Shown here in pieces: positions 8,630 through 17,680 of a stretch of 47,310 nt of DNA. Within the stretch, counting starts at the first letter, position 1. The number at the start of each line of letters is the position of its first letter. The stretch is taken from contig CAKREC010000012.1 of assembly GCA_934316925.1 (NCBI GenBank), forward strand, positions 1 through 47,310, given 5' to 3'. This stretch comes from an uncultured Eubacterium sp. (GTDB lineage Bacteria > Bacillota > Clostridia > Lachnospirales > Lachnospiraceae). The notes below the pieces were generated by a model. The model did no database searches. It worked only from the letters and a program-made list of their open reading frames with translations, and was not told the DNA's origin. The translations under genes were made by a program, and so were the position numbers.

Positions 8630-9929
8630 CTTTTACACTCTCCTCCTGGCAACAATCCATAAATTGTTCAAGAAAATGAACATTGCTCTCTGAACTATAC
8701 ATAGACACCTCCCGGCGGCAAAAATCTCTGACCTTTACGATATCCTCTTTGCGAAATACCCATGTCTGACTTCCACTGTTTTGATTTTTTTCGGGTTCTA
8801 CCGCTGCCATTGTCACCGCATCCTCTGCATTCACTGGTTCTGGTTCCACTGCCGGCAGGCTTGTAGCAACCGGAATCGGCGTGCTGGTCGGTGTATCGAA
8901 AAATACCACCTTAGGTTTAACGGTTGGCTGCACCGTTGCCGTTGCTACCGGAACAGATGTCGGCGCAATCTTTGTTTCTTTCTTTTTCTTCTTTTGCCTT
9001 TTGGAAGACTTTTTCCGCGTTTTCTTTGCAGATTGTTTGAATTCATTGTAAATGGTTCCTGTCTCAACCGCAGAATGGATCTGGATCGTGTTTTTCCCCA
9101 CATAAATATCCTCCGCATGATGGGAACGATTGTCCTTTATCATCCCCGCTGCGAGCAGCAATTTTTCACCGCAGTGATAAATACCACCGCCAAAGCCTCC
9201 ATAGACAATGGTACCTTTTCCCTTTTTACTGCTCATATAACCATTTGCACGATTTTCACAGATCCTGCCTCCGTAAATTTCGCAGATACCTGCATTGTAA
9301 ATGCCTCCGCCTTTTCCATCAAATCCGGCAACCGCTCCAATCCCACTGGTCGTATTCTTTTGGATCGTGCCAGACCGCATCGTGAACCTGCCGCCTGATA
9401 AAATCTGAACTCCGGCTCCGTATGTCGTGTTTTTATTCTGCGTGATCGTACCACCGTTTAATTCCAGCCGCGCTCCCTGTTCAACCCGCACGGCACCGCC
9501 ACCATCATTATTCGCACCACGGTTGTCATTGTTCATCAACTGACAACCAGTCTGCAGGAGCAGTTCACCGTTTTTTCGAACATCAAAAATACGTCCATAT
9601 ACCTCTGTACTCTGCGAAGAAGCTCCATCCCACTGCAATTGCTCTACGGTAAGACAGCCGCTTTTCACCTGGCACATCGTACCTCCAAAACCCTCTTGAC
9701 GATAAATTATGTGCTTGCCACCGATTACTTTCTTTTGCCCTTCTGACACCAGGCTTTTTGAGATCGCGATATCCTGTTGTAATGTGATCGTGACTGGTTC
9801 CTCTTGTTTAAAAAGCTGGCGAAGCTGCTGTTCTGTCTCCACGTTTTCCGCCCGGATCGTACCGGTTACCGATAAACTGCCGATCAGTCCTCCCAGTAAA
9901 AAAAGACACCCCCATAATACTTTTTTCAT
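8601..9929 (-). CDS. Secreted right-handed beta-helix protein with Lys-rich and Pro/Thr-rich stalk
   Basis: 442 aa, ATG at 9929 after an AGAGGAGG site. A signal peptide (about 1-28, LLGGLIGSLSV core) is followed by parallel beta-helix repeats (about 60-285) with turns such as GARLELNGGTITQNKN, GGRFTMRSGTIQKNTT and GICEIYGGRICENRA, typical of pectate-lyase-fold polymorphic surface proteins. Then come a very basic tract (KKTRKKSSKRQKKKKKE, about 300-320) and a low-complexity Pro/Val/Thr/Ala stalk (about 320-370). No sorting signal or C-terminal TM helix is present. It probably acts outside the cell as carbohydrate-binding or matrix protein, held electrostatically or through partner genes. First gene of the three-gene surface cluster. 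Confidence 0.8.
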   Translation of the reverse strand: MKKVLWGCLFLLGGLIGSLSVTGTIRAENVETEQQLRQLFKQEEPVTITLQQDIAISKSLVSEGQKKVIGGKHIIYRQEGFGGTMCQVKSGCLTVEQLQWDGASSQSTEVYGRIFDVRKNGELLLQTGCQLMNNDNRGANNDGGGAVRVEQGARLELNGGTITQNKNTTYGAGVQILSGGRFTMRSGTIQKNTTSGIGAVAGFDGKGGGIYNAGICEIYGGRICENRANGYMSSKKGKGTIVYGGFGGGIYHCGEKLLLAAGMIKDNRSHHAEDIYVGKNTIQIHSAVETGTIYNEFKQSAKKTRKKSSKRQKKKKKETKIAPTSVPVATATVQPTVKPKVVFFDTPTSTPIPVATSLPAVEPEPVNAEDAVTMAAVEPEKNQNSGSQTWVFRKEDIVKVRDFCRREVSMYSSESNVHFLEQFMDCCQEESVKDEISSSIHG

Positions 9930-10060
9930 GATTCACCTCCTCTCTGTTGTTCGAAGTGGCTCTCATGTTATCACGGGAGTATCCTCTTGTAAATTGTGAA
10001 AAGAACACAAAGAAATTTTTTATTTTTGTGAAAACTCATGGTTTTTGGGCGTCACACGGC

Positions 10061-10084
10061 AAAAAAGGCGCCCTTTCGGACGCC
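10061..10084 (-). terminator. Rho-independent terminator of pyrE
   Basis: Read on the minus strand, GGCGTCC, a GAAA tetraloop and GGGCGCC (one G-U pair) are followed by TTTTTT. It lies 22 bases after the pyrE stop codon. Confidence 0.9.
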
Positions 10085-10105
10085 TCTCGACTTTTTTTAT
10101 TTTAT

Positions 10106-10783
10106 TTATCTGACACCATACTGTTTGTAATATTCATCAATTGCTGCTTTCAATTCATCATTGATCACAACTTTTCCCAGACATTCTTTATTGTAAAGAC
10201 ACTCCACAACTTCTTCCATTGTAACAATGGCTGCTGTAGGGAAACCATATAAATCCTGAATCTCAGCCAATGCGGTCTTTTCGCCGCCTTTTCCCTGTTC
10301 CATGCGGTTCAGAGAAACCATCAGTCCTTTGATTTCAATATCTCCCTGTGCCTTCAAGATCGGGAATGTCTCTTCAATGGACTTGCCGGAAGTCGTAACA
10401 TCTTCAATAATAACGACTTTGTCCCCATCTTTTATCTTGCTTCCAAGTAAAATACCCGTATCGCCATGATCTTTGACTTCTTTACGATTGGAGCAATAGC
10501 GGATCTCTTTTCCATATAATTTATAAAAAGCAATCGAAGTTGCAACGGAAAGCGGAATTCCCTTATACGCCGGTCCAAACAATACGTCAAAATCATCTCC
10601 ATAATTGTCATGGATCGCTTTGGCATAATATTCACCAAGACGCATCAGCTGGGAACCGGTAACGTAGGCACCTGCATTCATAAAAAATGGGGATTTACGT
10701 CCACTTTTTAATGTAAATTCGCCAAATTTCAATACGTCACTTTCTACCATAAACTCGATAAACTCTTTTTTGTAATTTTCCAT
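10106..10783 (-). CDS. pyrE: Orotate phosphoribosyltransferase
   Basis: 225 aa, a normal length for the long PyrE form; ATG at 10783 is preceded by ACGGAGGT. The enzyme joins orotate to PRPP to form OMP in pyrimidine synthesis. The PRPP-binding motif VVIIEDVTTSGKSI sits at residues 123-136, the substrate motif FTLKSGRKSPFF at about 23-34, and the mobile catalytic loop SNRKEVKDHG at about 98-107. It appears as a single-gene unit with its own terminator. No other pyr gene is adjacent and no attenuator was seen in the short leader. Confidence 0.97.
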   Translation of the reverse strand: MENYKKEFIEFMVESDVLKFGEFTLKSGRKSPFFMNAGAYVTGSQLMRLGEYYAKAIHDNYGDDFDVLFGPAYKGIPLSVATSIAFYKLYGKEIRYCSNRKEVKDHGDTGILLGSKIKDGDKVVIIEDVTTSGKSIEETFPILKAQGDIEIKGLMVSLNRMEQGKGGEKTALAEIQDLYGFPTAAIVTMEEVVECLYNKECLGKVVINDELKAAIDEYYKQYGVR

Positions 10784-10846
10784 CTGTTCTACCTCCGTAT
10801 CTCTCTTGCCATACTAATATCCAGTATACCATAAATCCTTGTTGGT

Positions 10847-11451
10847 TTAAATATATTTCCCAATTTCTTTTCGCATTTCTTCGATACGGATCGGTTTGGC
10901 AACATGACCATTCATTCCCGCACGCAGAGCTTCCTGCTTGTCCTCTTCAAACGCATTCGCAGTAACCGCAAGGATCGGAATCTTGCGGCAATATTCCCAG
11001 TCGATCTGAACAACCCGGTATGTGATCGTTCCGCTTTCCGGTGTGTATTTGATCGCATTGCTGATCCCGGTTGTTCCGGTGCAAAATACCCCATTGATCT
11101 CTTTGGTATAATAATCGCGGTCAGACACCGTCGTTAATTTTCCATCACTCGTATAGCTTTGTCCTGCCGTATCCACAAAACGGATCCGGTCAAATCCCGA
11201 GTTTTTCTCTAAGTTTTTCAAATACTCTTTATCCGCCTTTGGTGACTTCAACGATGTCCCATAAAGATAAGCGATTGAGCGGATCGTATCTTTGCGGTCT
11301 CCAAACACATCCCCAACATGCTCTGCCGTCCGTTTGGACAATTCTGCTGTGTATTGGTCGATCTGCTCCAACTGGCGTGTATAAGTCTGACGCTCAGAAA
11401 AAAGCAATATTCCAAAGACTACCAAAAAAAGAGAACGGTATTTACAAGCAT
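10847..11451 (-). pseudogene. Remnant of a membrane hybrid histidine kinase/response regulator
   Basis: The reading frame keeps short pieces of a larger protein in order: a TM start (MLVNTVLFF then LVVFGILLF), part of an extracytoplasmic Cache-like sensor (to about FCTGTTGI), then abruptly a kinase N-box piece (SNAIKYTPESGTITYRVVQI), then abruptly the last part of a receiver domain (IPILAVTANAFEEDKQEAL to GMNGHVAKPI). The HAMP/HisKA, most of HATPase and the receiver phospho-Asp region are gone, so in-frame internal deletions are likely. At 11424-11430 a run of seven A (plus strand) breaks the frame; eight would join ATG 11451 to the TM segment. No good ribosome site precedes it. Almost certainly non-functional. 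Confidence 0.8.
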
Positions 11452-11675
11452 GTGCTACGTAAGTTTTTTATCTGTGGTCATTTACACATATCCTTCATCT
11501 GTTGCTTCTCACAATAACTTCTGTTTTTATTTTAACATATTTGCTATAAAAATACTATTTTACTAAAAATAATGATGTGAAATTTATGTAAATTGTTGTA
11601 TAATGTTAATGAAACAATTTATTGACAAATTGATTTTAAAAAAGCACGAGAAAAAAATAACGGGGGTGTTATTCT

Positions 11676-12452
11676 ATGAAAATTCAGGATTTTTGTGACA
11701 TGTCCAAATTTGAAGAAATTATGTCCAACTGGGCTAAAAGTACAGGTCTTGCAACCGTTGCTGTTGGAGCAGACGGTCAGTACATAAGCGACTGCTACAA
11801 CTTCACTGAATTCTGTATAGACCTTACACGAGGAAGTGCGGAAGGCAAAAAGAGATGCGAAAAATGCGATCAGGAAGGAAACGGTGTATATCCTTGCCAC
11901 GCAGGGCTGATCGATTTCGGAATTCCAATCACCTTAGATGATGGTACTGTTCTCGGCAGTATTATCGGTGGACAGGTTCTCCCTGAGAATCCCGACGAAG
12001 AGACGTTCCGCGCAACCGCAAGAGAACTGGGAATTGATGAGGACCGTTATATCAGCGCATTGAAACGCGTAAATGTACGTACCAAAGATGAGATCGATGC
12101 TGCGGCTCACCTTCTTGGAGATGTGATCAATATGTTTGTCCGCGCAAGCTATACTTCCCACCAGAACTCGAGAATTCTGGATGAATTGAAATCCGGTATC
12201 AGTTCTGCTGCTGAGCAGCTGGCTACTGCCAATGAGAAAGTAAAGCAGATCGACGGATTCAGCAAGCGTCAGAATATCCTTGCACTAAATGCATCGATTG
12301 AGGCAGCAAGAGCAGGGGATGCCGGTAAAGGATTTGCGGTCGTTGCCGTCGAAGTACAAAAGCTGGCAAAAGGTATGGGTGATGCGAGCATGGCAATTAC
12401 CTCTGCCTTGCATGAAGTCACACAGACGATCACCGCTTTAGACAAAGAATAA
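11676..12452 (+). CDS. Soluble PocR-domain chemoreceptor-like signalling protein
   Basis: 258 aa, ATG at 11676 behind GGGGGTG. Residues about 1-160 form a PocR sensory domain with its Cys pattern (C in [28 protein letters not shown]), a fold known to bind small hydrocarbons or metabolites. Residues about 170-258 are a short methyl-accepting signalling hairpin whose tip reads [20 protein letters not shown], the part that contacts CheA/CheW. There is no transmembrane helix, so it would act in the cytoplasm. The coiled-coil arms are short, about 35 residues each side, so it may be a trimmed receptor. TATAAT at 11599-11604 could be its -10 box. Confidence 0.88.
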   Translation: MKIQDFCDMSKFEEIMSNWAKSTGLATVAVGADGQYISDCYNFTEFCIDLTRGSAEGKKRCEKCDQEGNGVYPCHAGLIDFGIPITLDDGTVLGSIIGGQVLPENPDEETFRATARELGIDEDRYISALKRVNVRTKDEIDAAAHLLGDVINMFVRASYTSHQNSRILDELKSGISSAAEQLATANEKVKQIDGFSKRQNILALNASIEAARAGDAGKGFAVVAVEVQKLAKGMGDASMAITSALHEVTQTITALDKE

Positions 12453-12480
12453 TTCATTGAATCACAAATTTGCACAGAGA

Positions 12481-12527
12481 AAAGTCCTGCATGAGAATGA
12501 CACCTCATTCTTTTACAGGACTTTTTT
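12481..12527 (+). terminator. Bidirectional terminator between convergent genes
   Basis: AAAGTCCTG (12481-12489) pairs with CAGGACTTT (12516-12524), with an inner arm GAGAATGA / TCATTC. Plus-strand transcription meets TTTTTT after it and minus-strand transcription meets TTTTC. It separates the PocR receptor gene (ends 12452) from the ABC-F gene (ends 12535). Confidence 0.88.
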
Positions 12528-12534
12528 CTATCAT

Positions 12535-14358
12535 TTACTGCTTTGCAATTTTCTCAGCTAATTCTTCCAGATATTCCCATCGTTCCATTTTCTCGGTCAA
12601 TTGCTGCTCCATTTCTTCTTTTTTCTGGGCAATCTCCCGAAGTTTCACATAATCCGAACCATACTGATTCATCTGTTCATCCAAAGTTTCAAGCTGTTCT
12701 TCCAGATCTGCAATGTCATCTTCAATTGATTCATACTCCCGCTGCTCTTTATATGAAAATTTAAGTTTCTTATTCTGGTTCCGGTATTCCTCTTTGGCTC
12801 TTTTGCTGTCGGAAGTGCCCTTTTCCCTGCCATTTATTTTTTCTTCTACAGGTGTAGGACGTTTGTGGATATAGTCCGTATATCCGCCCTCATACTGCCG
12901 GATCACGCCGCCTTCCTCAAAAGCAAATATCCGGTTTACAACGCGGTCAAGAAAATACCGGTCATGCGATACCGTGATCACAATGCCGTCAAAGCTATCC
13001 AGGTAATCTTCTAAAATCGTCATCGTTTCAATATCCAGATCATTAGTCGGCTCATCCAGGATCAGGACATTTGGCGATTCCATCAGAACACGAAGCAGAT
13101 TCAGCCGGCGTCTTTCTCCACCGGACAGCTTTCCAATCTTGCTATACTGCTGGGAAGAAGGAAACAAAAAACGCTCTAACATCACCGATGCCGATACCAG
13201 CCCCTCTTCGGTCCGTACATACTCTGCCGTATTTTTTATATAATCGATCACTTTTTCTTCCGGATCCATATAGGCAATCCCTGCCTTTTGGTCATCTTCG
13301 ATTTCCTGTGTATAATAGCCGATCCTGATCGTCTGCCCGATCACAATGTTTCCGGCATCCGGCTCGATCCTCTGATCGATCATTTTCATAAGCGTTGTTT
13401 TTCCACAGCCATTTTTTCCAACGAAGCCGATACGGTCATGTTTGAGAAATATATAAAAAAAATCCCGGATCAATACTTTGTCGCCATAGGATTTTGACAA
13501 GTTCTCGATTTCAATCGTAGTCTTTCCCATCCGTGACTTGATACTGCTCAGTTGAACACGCTCGTCTTCCACAGGGCCTTTCTTTTCCTTTAACTCTTCG
13601 TATCGCTGAATGTGAGCCTTTTGCTTGGTCGAGCGAGCCCTTGCCCCACGCTGGATCCACTCAATTTCTTTTCGCAAAATGCTCTGTCGTTTCCGCTCAC
13701 TGGCTCTGGCACTGTCCTCACGCTCTGCTTTCCGCTGCAAATATCCTGAATATTTTTCATGATAGCTGTATATCTTGCCTTTATCCAGTTCAATGATCCG
13801 GTTCGTCACACAATCTAAAAAATACCGGTCATGCGTCACCATCACCAGCGCTCCCTTGAACGCCCGCAATTCATCCTCCAGCCACTGTGCCATTTCACTG
13901 TCCAAATGGTTTGTCGGCTCATCCAGGATCAGTACATCACACGGCGTAAGCAATACAGATACCAGTGCCAGACGCTTTCTCTGTCCACCGGAAAGTTCTC
14001 CCGTCTTCTGGTTAAAATCCGTAATCCCCAAGCGTGTCAGCATTGCCTTTGCCTGAATCAACTCATTTTCATTGGCATGATGATGCACCATGTTCTGAAC
14101 ACTCTCCAGTACGGTATCTTCTGCGCGGAACTCCGGGTTCTGCGGAAGATAGTGAACCATAAGATTGGCAGCCCGGACTACCTTTCCCTCATCCGGGGTC
14201 TCCAGCCCCGCCATGATCTTTAGCAATGTGGATTTGCCGGTGCCATTGATCCCAATAACGCCAACTTTTTCGCCATCATGCAGAAAAAAGTCTGTATCGT
14301 CAAATAATTTTCTTTCTGTATATGAATGTGTGATGTGTTCCACCGATAAGATGTTCAC
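12535..14358 (-). CDS. ABC-F family ATPase, Uup/YfmR-like with C-terminal coiled coil
   Basis: 607 aa; start is GTG at 14358 with AAAGGAG upstream. Two complete ABC cassettes: NBD1 Walker A GINGTGKST (36-44), LSGGQRKRLALVSVLL, DEPTNHLD and SHDRYF-type switch (THDRYF); NBD2 GKNGCGKTT, LSGGERRRLNLLRVLM, DEPTNDLD, SHDRYF. A linker rich in Arg/Lys joins them, and the last about 75 residues are a charged coiled coil (YESIEDDIADLEEQLETLDE), the Uup-type C-terminal domain that binds nucleic acid. Family members act on ribosomes or stalled/structured nucleic acid. Both ATP sites look intact, unlike the ABC-F protein at 1325. It starts 28 bases after the WYL regulator stop, so the two are probably cotranscribed. 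Confidence 0.93.
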   Translation of the reverse strand: MNILSVEHITHSYTERKLFDDTDFFLHDGEKVGVIGINGTGKSTLLKIMAGLETPDEGKVVRAANLMVHYLPQNPEFRAEDTVLESVQNMVHHHANENELIQAKAMLTRLGITDFNQKTGELSGGQRKRLALVSVLLTPCDVLILDEPTNHLDSEMAQWLEDELRAFKGALVMVTHDRYFLDCVTNRIIELDKGKIYSYHEKYSGYLQRKAEREDSARASERKRQSILRKEIEWIQRGARARSTKQKAHIQRYEELKEKKGPVEDERVQLSSIKSRMGKTTIEIENLSKSYGDKVLIRDFFYIFLKHDRIGFVGKNGCGKTTLMKMIDQRIEPDAGNIVIGQTIRIGYYTQEIEDDQKAGIAYMDPEEKVIDYIKNTAEYVRTEEGLVSASVMLERFLFPSSQQYSKIGKLSGGERRRLNLLRVLMESPNVLILDEPTNDLDIETMTILEDYLDSFDGIVITVSHDRYFLDRVVNRIFAFEEGGVIRQYEGGYTDYIHKRPTPVEEKINGREKGTSDSKRAKEEYRNQNKKLKFSYKEQREYESIEDDIADLEEQLETLDEQMNQYGSDYVKLREIAQKKEEMEQQLTEKMERWEYLEELAEKIAKQ

Positions 14359-14386
14359 CTATTTTGCTCCTTTTGTATCTTAATTT

Positions 14387-15388
14387 CTATTTTGGATCGT
14401 CCCGATAAATTTTCTGCAGGTCCTGAACCTTACCTTGCATTTTTTGAACAACCGATTCGGGAGAAATAATCTGTATCCCGCTCCCAAGACCAATGATCCA
14501 GCCAATAAACTGATCGCTCACCGCCACGTCCACCATGATCTGAAAATGTTTCTCATCCACCGGGCGGATCTTGGCATCGGTTCCAAACCGGTCGATCATC
14601 ACACCGGCAAAATGATTTTCACATATCATAGTGACTGAACATTCACTGCCCGCAAACATTCCGAAACGCTTTTTCGTATACACCGACATATCTGCCTCAT
14701 GAAATGTTTCTTTTCCCTCTCTGACATGCTCTGTCAAGACTATATGCAGCATTTTGTCGACACGATAATGTTTCATGATTGCCGCCCGGCTGTCGTATCC
14801 GATCAGGTAATAATTCTCATCATCCCATACCAGTCCCCACGGCGAAATTTCATACAGGCTGCCACCATGCCGCAGTTCCATTTCCTTTTTCACATTCCAC
14901 TGAAAATACTGAAACCGGATCTTTACATTCGCTCCGATCGCACTATGGATCTTATCGACATTATAATAAATGCTCTCATTCATCGTCTTGATCCTGCCAT
15001 GAACAAACACCTGCTGGTTTAATTTTTGTGCATCATAACGACTGACATAATGTTCTAATTTGCCGATCAGCTGTCTGGACTTTTTTTCTGTGATGAATTT
15101 CGACGACTGCACCACGTCCACTAAAAGCTTCAACTCCGCCAGTTCAATATCCCTTGCTCCTACATAGTAATATACGGTCCTGTTTTTCTGGATCGAATTG
15201 ATGTCCAGCCCAAAGGTACGCAGAGCCTCCAGATCGGAATATACACTTTTTCTTTCTGCCTCAATATCATACCGTGCCAATTCCTGTATCAGATCCACCA
15301 TGCGCAGTCCATGTTCTTCATCGGTATTTTCTAACAAGATCTGCATTAAATATAAAAGTTTTAATTTCTGATTCGCGCTCTTTGCCAT
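14387..15388 (-). CDS. WYL-domain transcriptional regulator
   Basis: 333 aa. An N-terminal winged helix (about 8-75, KLLYLMQILLENTDEEHGL to VYSDLEALRTFGLDI) is followed by a WYL domain (about 135-240; WGLVWDDENYYLIGYDS, IMKHYRVDKM) and a WCX-type C-terminal extension. WYL proteins usually sense ligands such as nucleic acids or nucleotides and control DNA-damage, metabolic or defence genes. It lies 26 bases after the chemoreceptor gene and 28 bases before the ABC-F gene, so the three form a likely minus-strand operon. Its target is not evident here. Confidence 0.92.
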   Translation of the reverse strand: MAKSANQKLKLLYLMQILLENTDEEHGLRMVDLIQELARYDIEAERKSVYSDLEALRTFGLDINSIQKNRTVYYYVGARDIELAELKLLVDVVQSSKFITEKKSRQLIGKLEHYVSRYDAQKLNQQVFVHGRIKTMNESIYYNVDKIHSAIGANVKIRFQYFQWNVKKEMELRHGGSLYEISPWGLVWDDENYYLIGYDSRAAIMKHYRVDKMLHIVLTEHVREGKETFHEADMSVYTKKRFGMFAGSECSVTMICENHFAGVMIDRFGTDAKIRPVDEKHFQIMVDVAVSDQFIGWIIGLGSGIQIISPESVVQKMQGKVQDLQKIYRDDPK

Positions 15389-15414
15389 TGATTGTTGTAT
15401 CCTCTCAACAATTC

Positions 15415-17151
15415 TTACAGTTTAAACTTACCGACCTCACCGGCAAGTACCACGGAAATGCTTTCGTTATTGTCTGCTTCTTTTTGCAGCTCGCCAACCG
15501 ATTCGGATAATCCTACTGTAATTTCCGATACATCTGTAACACCCTTTGTGCTTTCGTCTACCGCAATGTTGACTGCCGATATTGCCTCACAGATTTCGTT
15601 TAAACGCTTACACAGTTGCGCTGAGTGATCTGCAAAATAAGTCATCATTTTATCTGTAGCATCGGCGTCATCATTGTACTGTTTGCTCAGTTCTGCCAAT
15701 TCGCCATACCCTTCTACTGCTGTAGTGTTTACAAAATCTATCATTTCTTCCGCTTTTTTCGAAAGTTCATCGACTGCCATAATAACGTTGGAAGAAACTC
15801 GCTGAATGGACTCTGCGGCCTCTGCCGAGTCATTTGCTAATTTGGCTATTTCCCCTGCAACAACAGCAAAGCCTTTTCCCACTTCTCCTGCTCTGGCAGC
15901 TTCTATGCTGGCATTAAGTGACAGCAAATTCGTCTGCTCGGTAATATTGATAATATTGTCTGTCAAAAGTGAGATTTTCTCAACCGCCTGAGACTGTGCG
16001 ATTTTCTCACGAAGCTCGATAGAAATTTTCTTTGTCTTTTCCTGTGCAATCTGTTGTTTCTTTTCTGCCTCTTCCCGGTTTTCTGCTGCCCGTTCTTCCA
16101 TGTTGTGAGAACGATCCTTGCCATCGTTGGCACTGTCCGATATATGTCCCACTAATTCATAAATGGTATTGATCGCCTCATTGATCTGTGTGATGGAAGC
16201 GGTGGTCTCTTCCATACCCGCACTCATTTCTTCCATCGTCGCAGATACATCTACAATGCCATTTTCCGCGGTATGCAATTGTTCAACCATGTTGGATGAG
16301 CCACTCTTAAGCATGGCAGAATTATGGTCGATCTCAATCATAATCTCACGAATATATTCCAGCAAACGATTGACATTTTCCGCGATCAATTCAAGTTCAT
16401 CGCCACTCTTGATGTCCAGCTTCTGGGTGAGATCTCCTTCATTATGTACTAATTCAAACAACTTGTTATTTACTTTGCGCATTCCCTTTACAATTGTTCC
16501 AGCAATGATGTTCAAGACAACCAACGCTGCCAAAAGGCATAATAAAGTGATGATCAGCGTCTGCTTCACTGCCATTTCTAACTGAATCATAATATCCGAA
16601 GCATCATAATCACTTCCAAGGACACCCACCACTTTGCCTGTCGAATTCTTGATTGGTTTGTACACCGTAATCAAATCGCCATCTTCCGACTCTTCTATAT
16701 AATCCTGCACATACTCTCCACCACGAAAGACTTCTTTCATGTCTTGATAAGATTCCATAAATTCATCTCCCGGAACTGCCGCATCCTCGTCAGAATCTAC
16801 CCCATAATACACCTTGCTGCCATCCGTATATACCGTATATAAAAACGCAATGCCACATTGCTTCTGATAATCCCTCAGCTGATCCTGAATCTTTTTGTAT
16901 TCCGCTGTCCCCCGAGAGCCTTTTTGCAATTGTTCGATCACATCGCCGTCCAATGAATTTGCCGTCAGCGTTGCCGCCATATTGGCCTCTTCCACTCCCA
17001 TCTGCACCAGACTATTTTTAAATTGTCGATACGAAGTGACACCCAACACCATGCAAACAACAATGGTCAAAATAGATGTAGGAATTAAAATTTTTATTCT
17101 TACACTGACTTTTCTTGTCTTTCCTCCATTTTGTTTCTTGTTTTTCTTCAT
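15415..17151 (-). CDS. Transmembrane methyl-accepting chemotaxis protein, Cache sensor
   Basis: 578 aa, ATG at 17151 after AAGGAGGA. TM1 is about residues 24-45, the outside Cache-type sensor about 50-195 (YTVYTDGSKVYYGVDSDED, DLITVYKPIKNSTGKVVGVL), TM2 about 200-225, HAMP about 225-280, then the signalling domain with tip [20 protein letters not shown] and KLANDSAEAAESIQ. It would sense a small ligand and signal to CheA. No CheBR-binding pentapeptide is present at the C-terminus (ends GEVGKFKL). Head of the likely operon with the WYL and ABC-F genes. Confidence 0.95.
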   Translation of the reverse strand: MKKNKKQNGGKTRKVSVRIKILIPTSILTIVVCMVLGVTSYRQFKNSLVQMGVEEANMAATLTANSLDGDVIEQLQKGSRGTAEYKKIQDQLRDYQKQCGIAFLYTVYTDGSKVYYGVDSDEDAAVPGDEFMESYQDMKEVFRGGEYVQDYIEESEDGDLITVYKPIKNSTGKVVGVLGSDYDASDIMIQLEMAVKQTLIITLLCLLAALVVLNIIAGTIVKGMRKVNNKLFELVHNEGDLTQKLDIKSGDELELIAENVNRLLEYIREIMIEIDHNSAMLKSGSSNMVEQLHTAENGIVDVSATMEEMSAGMEETTASITQINEAINTIYELVGHISDSANDGKDRSHNMEERAAENREEAEKKQQIAQEKTKKISIELREKIAQSQAVEKISLLTDNIINITEQTNLLSLNASIEAARAGEVGKGFAVVAGEIAKLANDSAEAAESIQRVSSNVIMAVDELSKKAEEMIDFVNTTAVEGYGELAELSKQYNDDADATDKMMTYFADHSAQLCKRLNEICEAISAVNIAVDESTKGVTDVSEITVGLSESVGELQKEADNNESISVVLAGEVGKFKL

Positions 17152-17561
17152 ACAACAGTATCCTCCTTATTATCGATGCTTTTGCTTATTTTTGTACCTC
17201 ATTACAACAGCACGCCTGACAATGTCGGCTGTGTAGTGTTTATCATCTTATATGTTTTCTATAATTATTATAACTTATGTGAGCAAAATAGCAACGATTA
17301 TTATTGTGTATATAACATTTATATCTGTTAAGTTATTTTTGTTATTAATTTTAATTGCCTCTGCAATTTCAAGCAATCAATTCTCAACCCTTTTTATATC
17401 AATATCAGAATCCTTTATACTTTCACGTGTTACTCTACACATTTTTATTTTCTCCTACTCATTTATTGTATTTCTCACTTGTTACGCAAAGTTTTTAATA
17501 CAATACTAATATGTTTTTCCAAGTAAAACTTTGTTTATAATTATTCTACATTGCCTGGTTC
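17152..17561. other. AT-rich intergenic stretch, no gene seen
   Basis: About 410 bases, very AT-rich, without a coding-like frame on either strand. The first part presumably holds the promoter of the chemoreceptor gene. It marks the change from host genes to the scarred accessory region. Confidence 0.6.
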
Positions 17562-17680
17562 TTACTTATACAGATCCAATCCTTGCTTTGAAAAATTTTC
17601 AGATATCGCCTCACTTCTACTACTCGCCATCATTTGCATGTCAATCTTTAGTAGCAAATTAGTTTTTAAAAAGACTCCAC
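17562..17680 (-). pseudogene. Degenerate homologue of the EF-hand-type ORF tail
   Basis: On the minus strand a frame without a usable start reads ...LKTNLLLKIDMQMMASSRSEAI...GLDLYK and stops at 17562. The MQMMASSR-x-EAI part matches, at DNA level over 25 bases, the end of the EF-hand-like frame at 21994. The upstream Ca-binding loop is absent. It looks like a broken relative rather than a gene. Confidence 0.45.
17615..17639. repeat. 25-bp direct repeat, left copy
   Basis: TTCTACTACTCGCC plus ATCATTTGCAT is repeated exactly at 22035-22059, in the same orientation, 4420 bases away. Similarity extends imperfectly on both sides. The two copies bracket the helicase fragment, NUDIX and DUF3427-helicase genes. 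Confidence 0.9.

Noticed and set aside
8781..9398. 205-aa plus-strand frame opposite the beta-helix gene
   Set aside because: It is the antisense shadow of a well-supported gene; Arg/Cys-rich and low-complexity, with no ribosome site.
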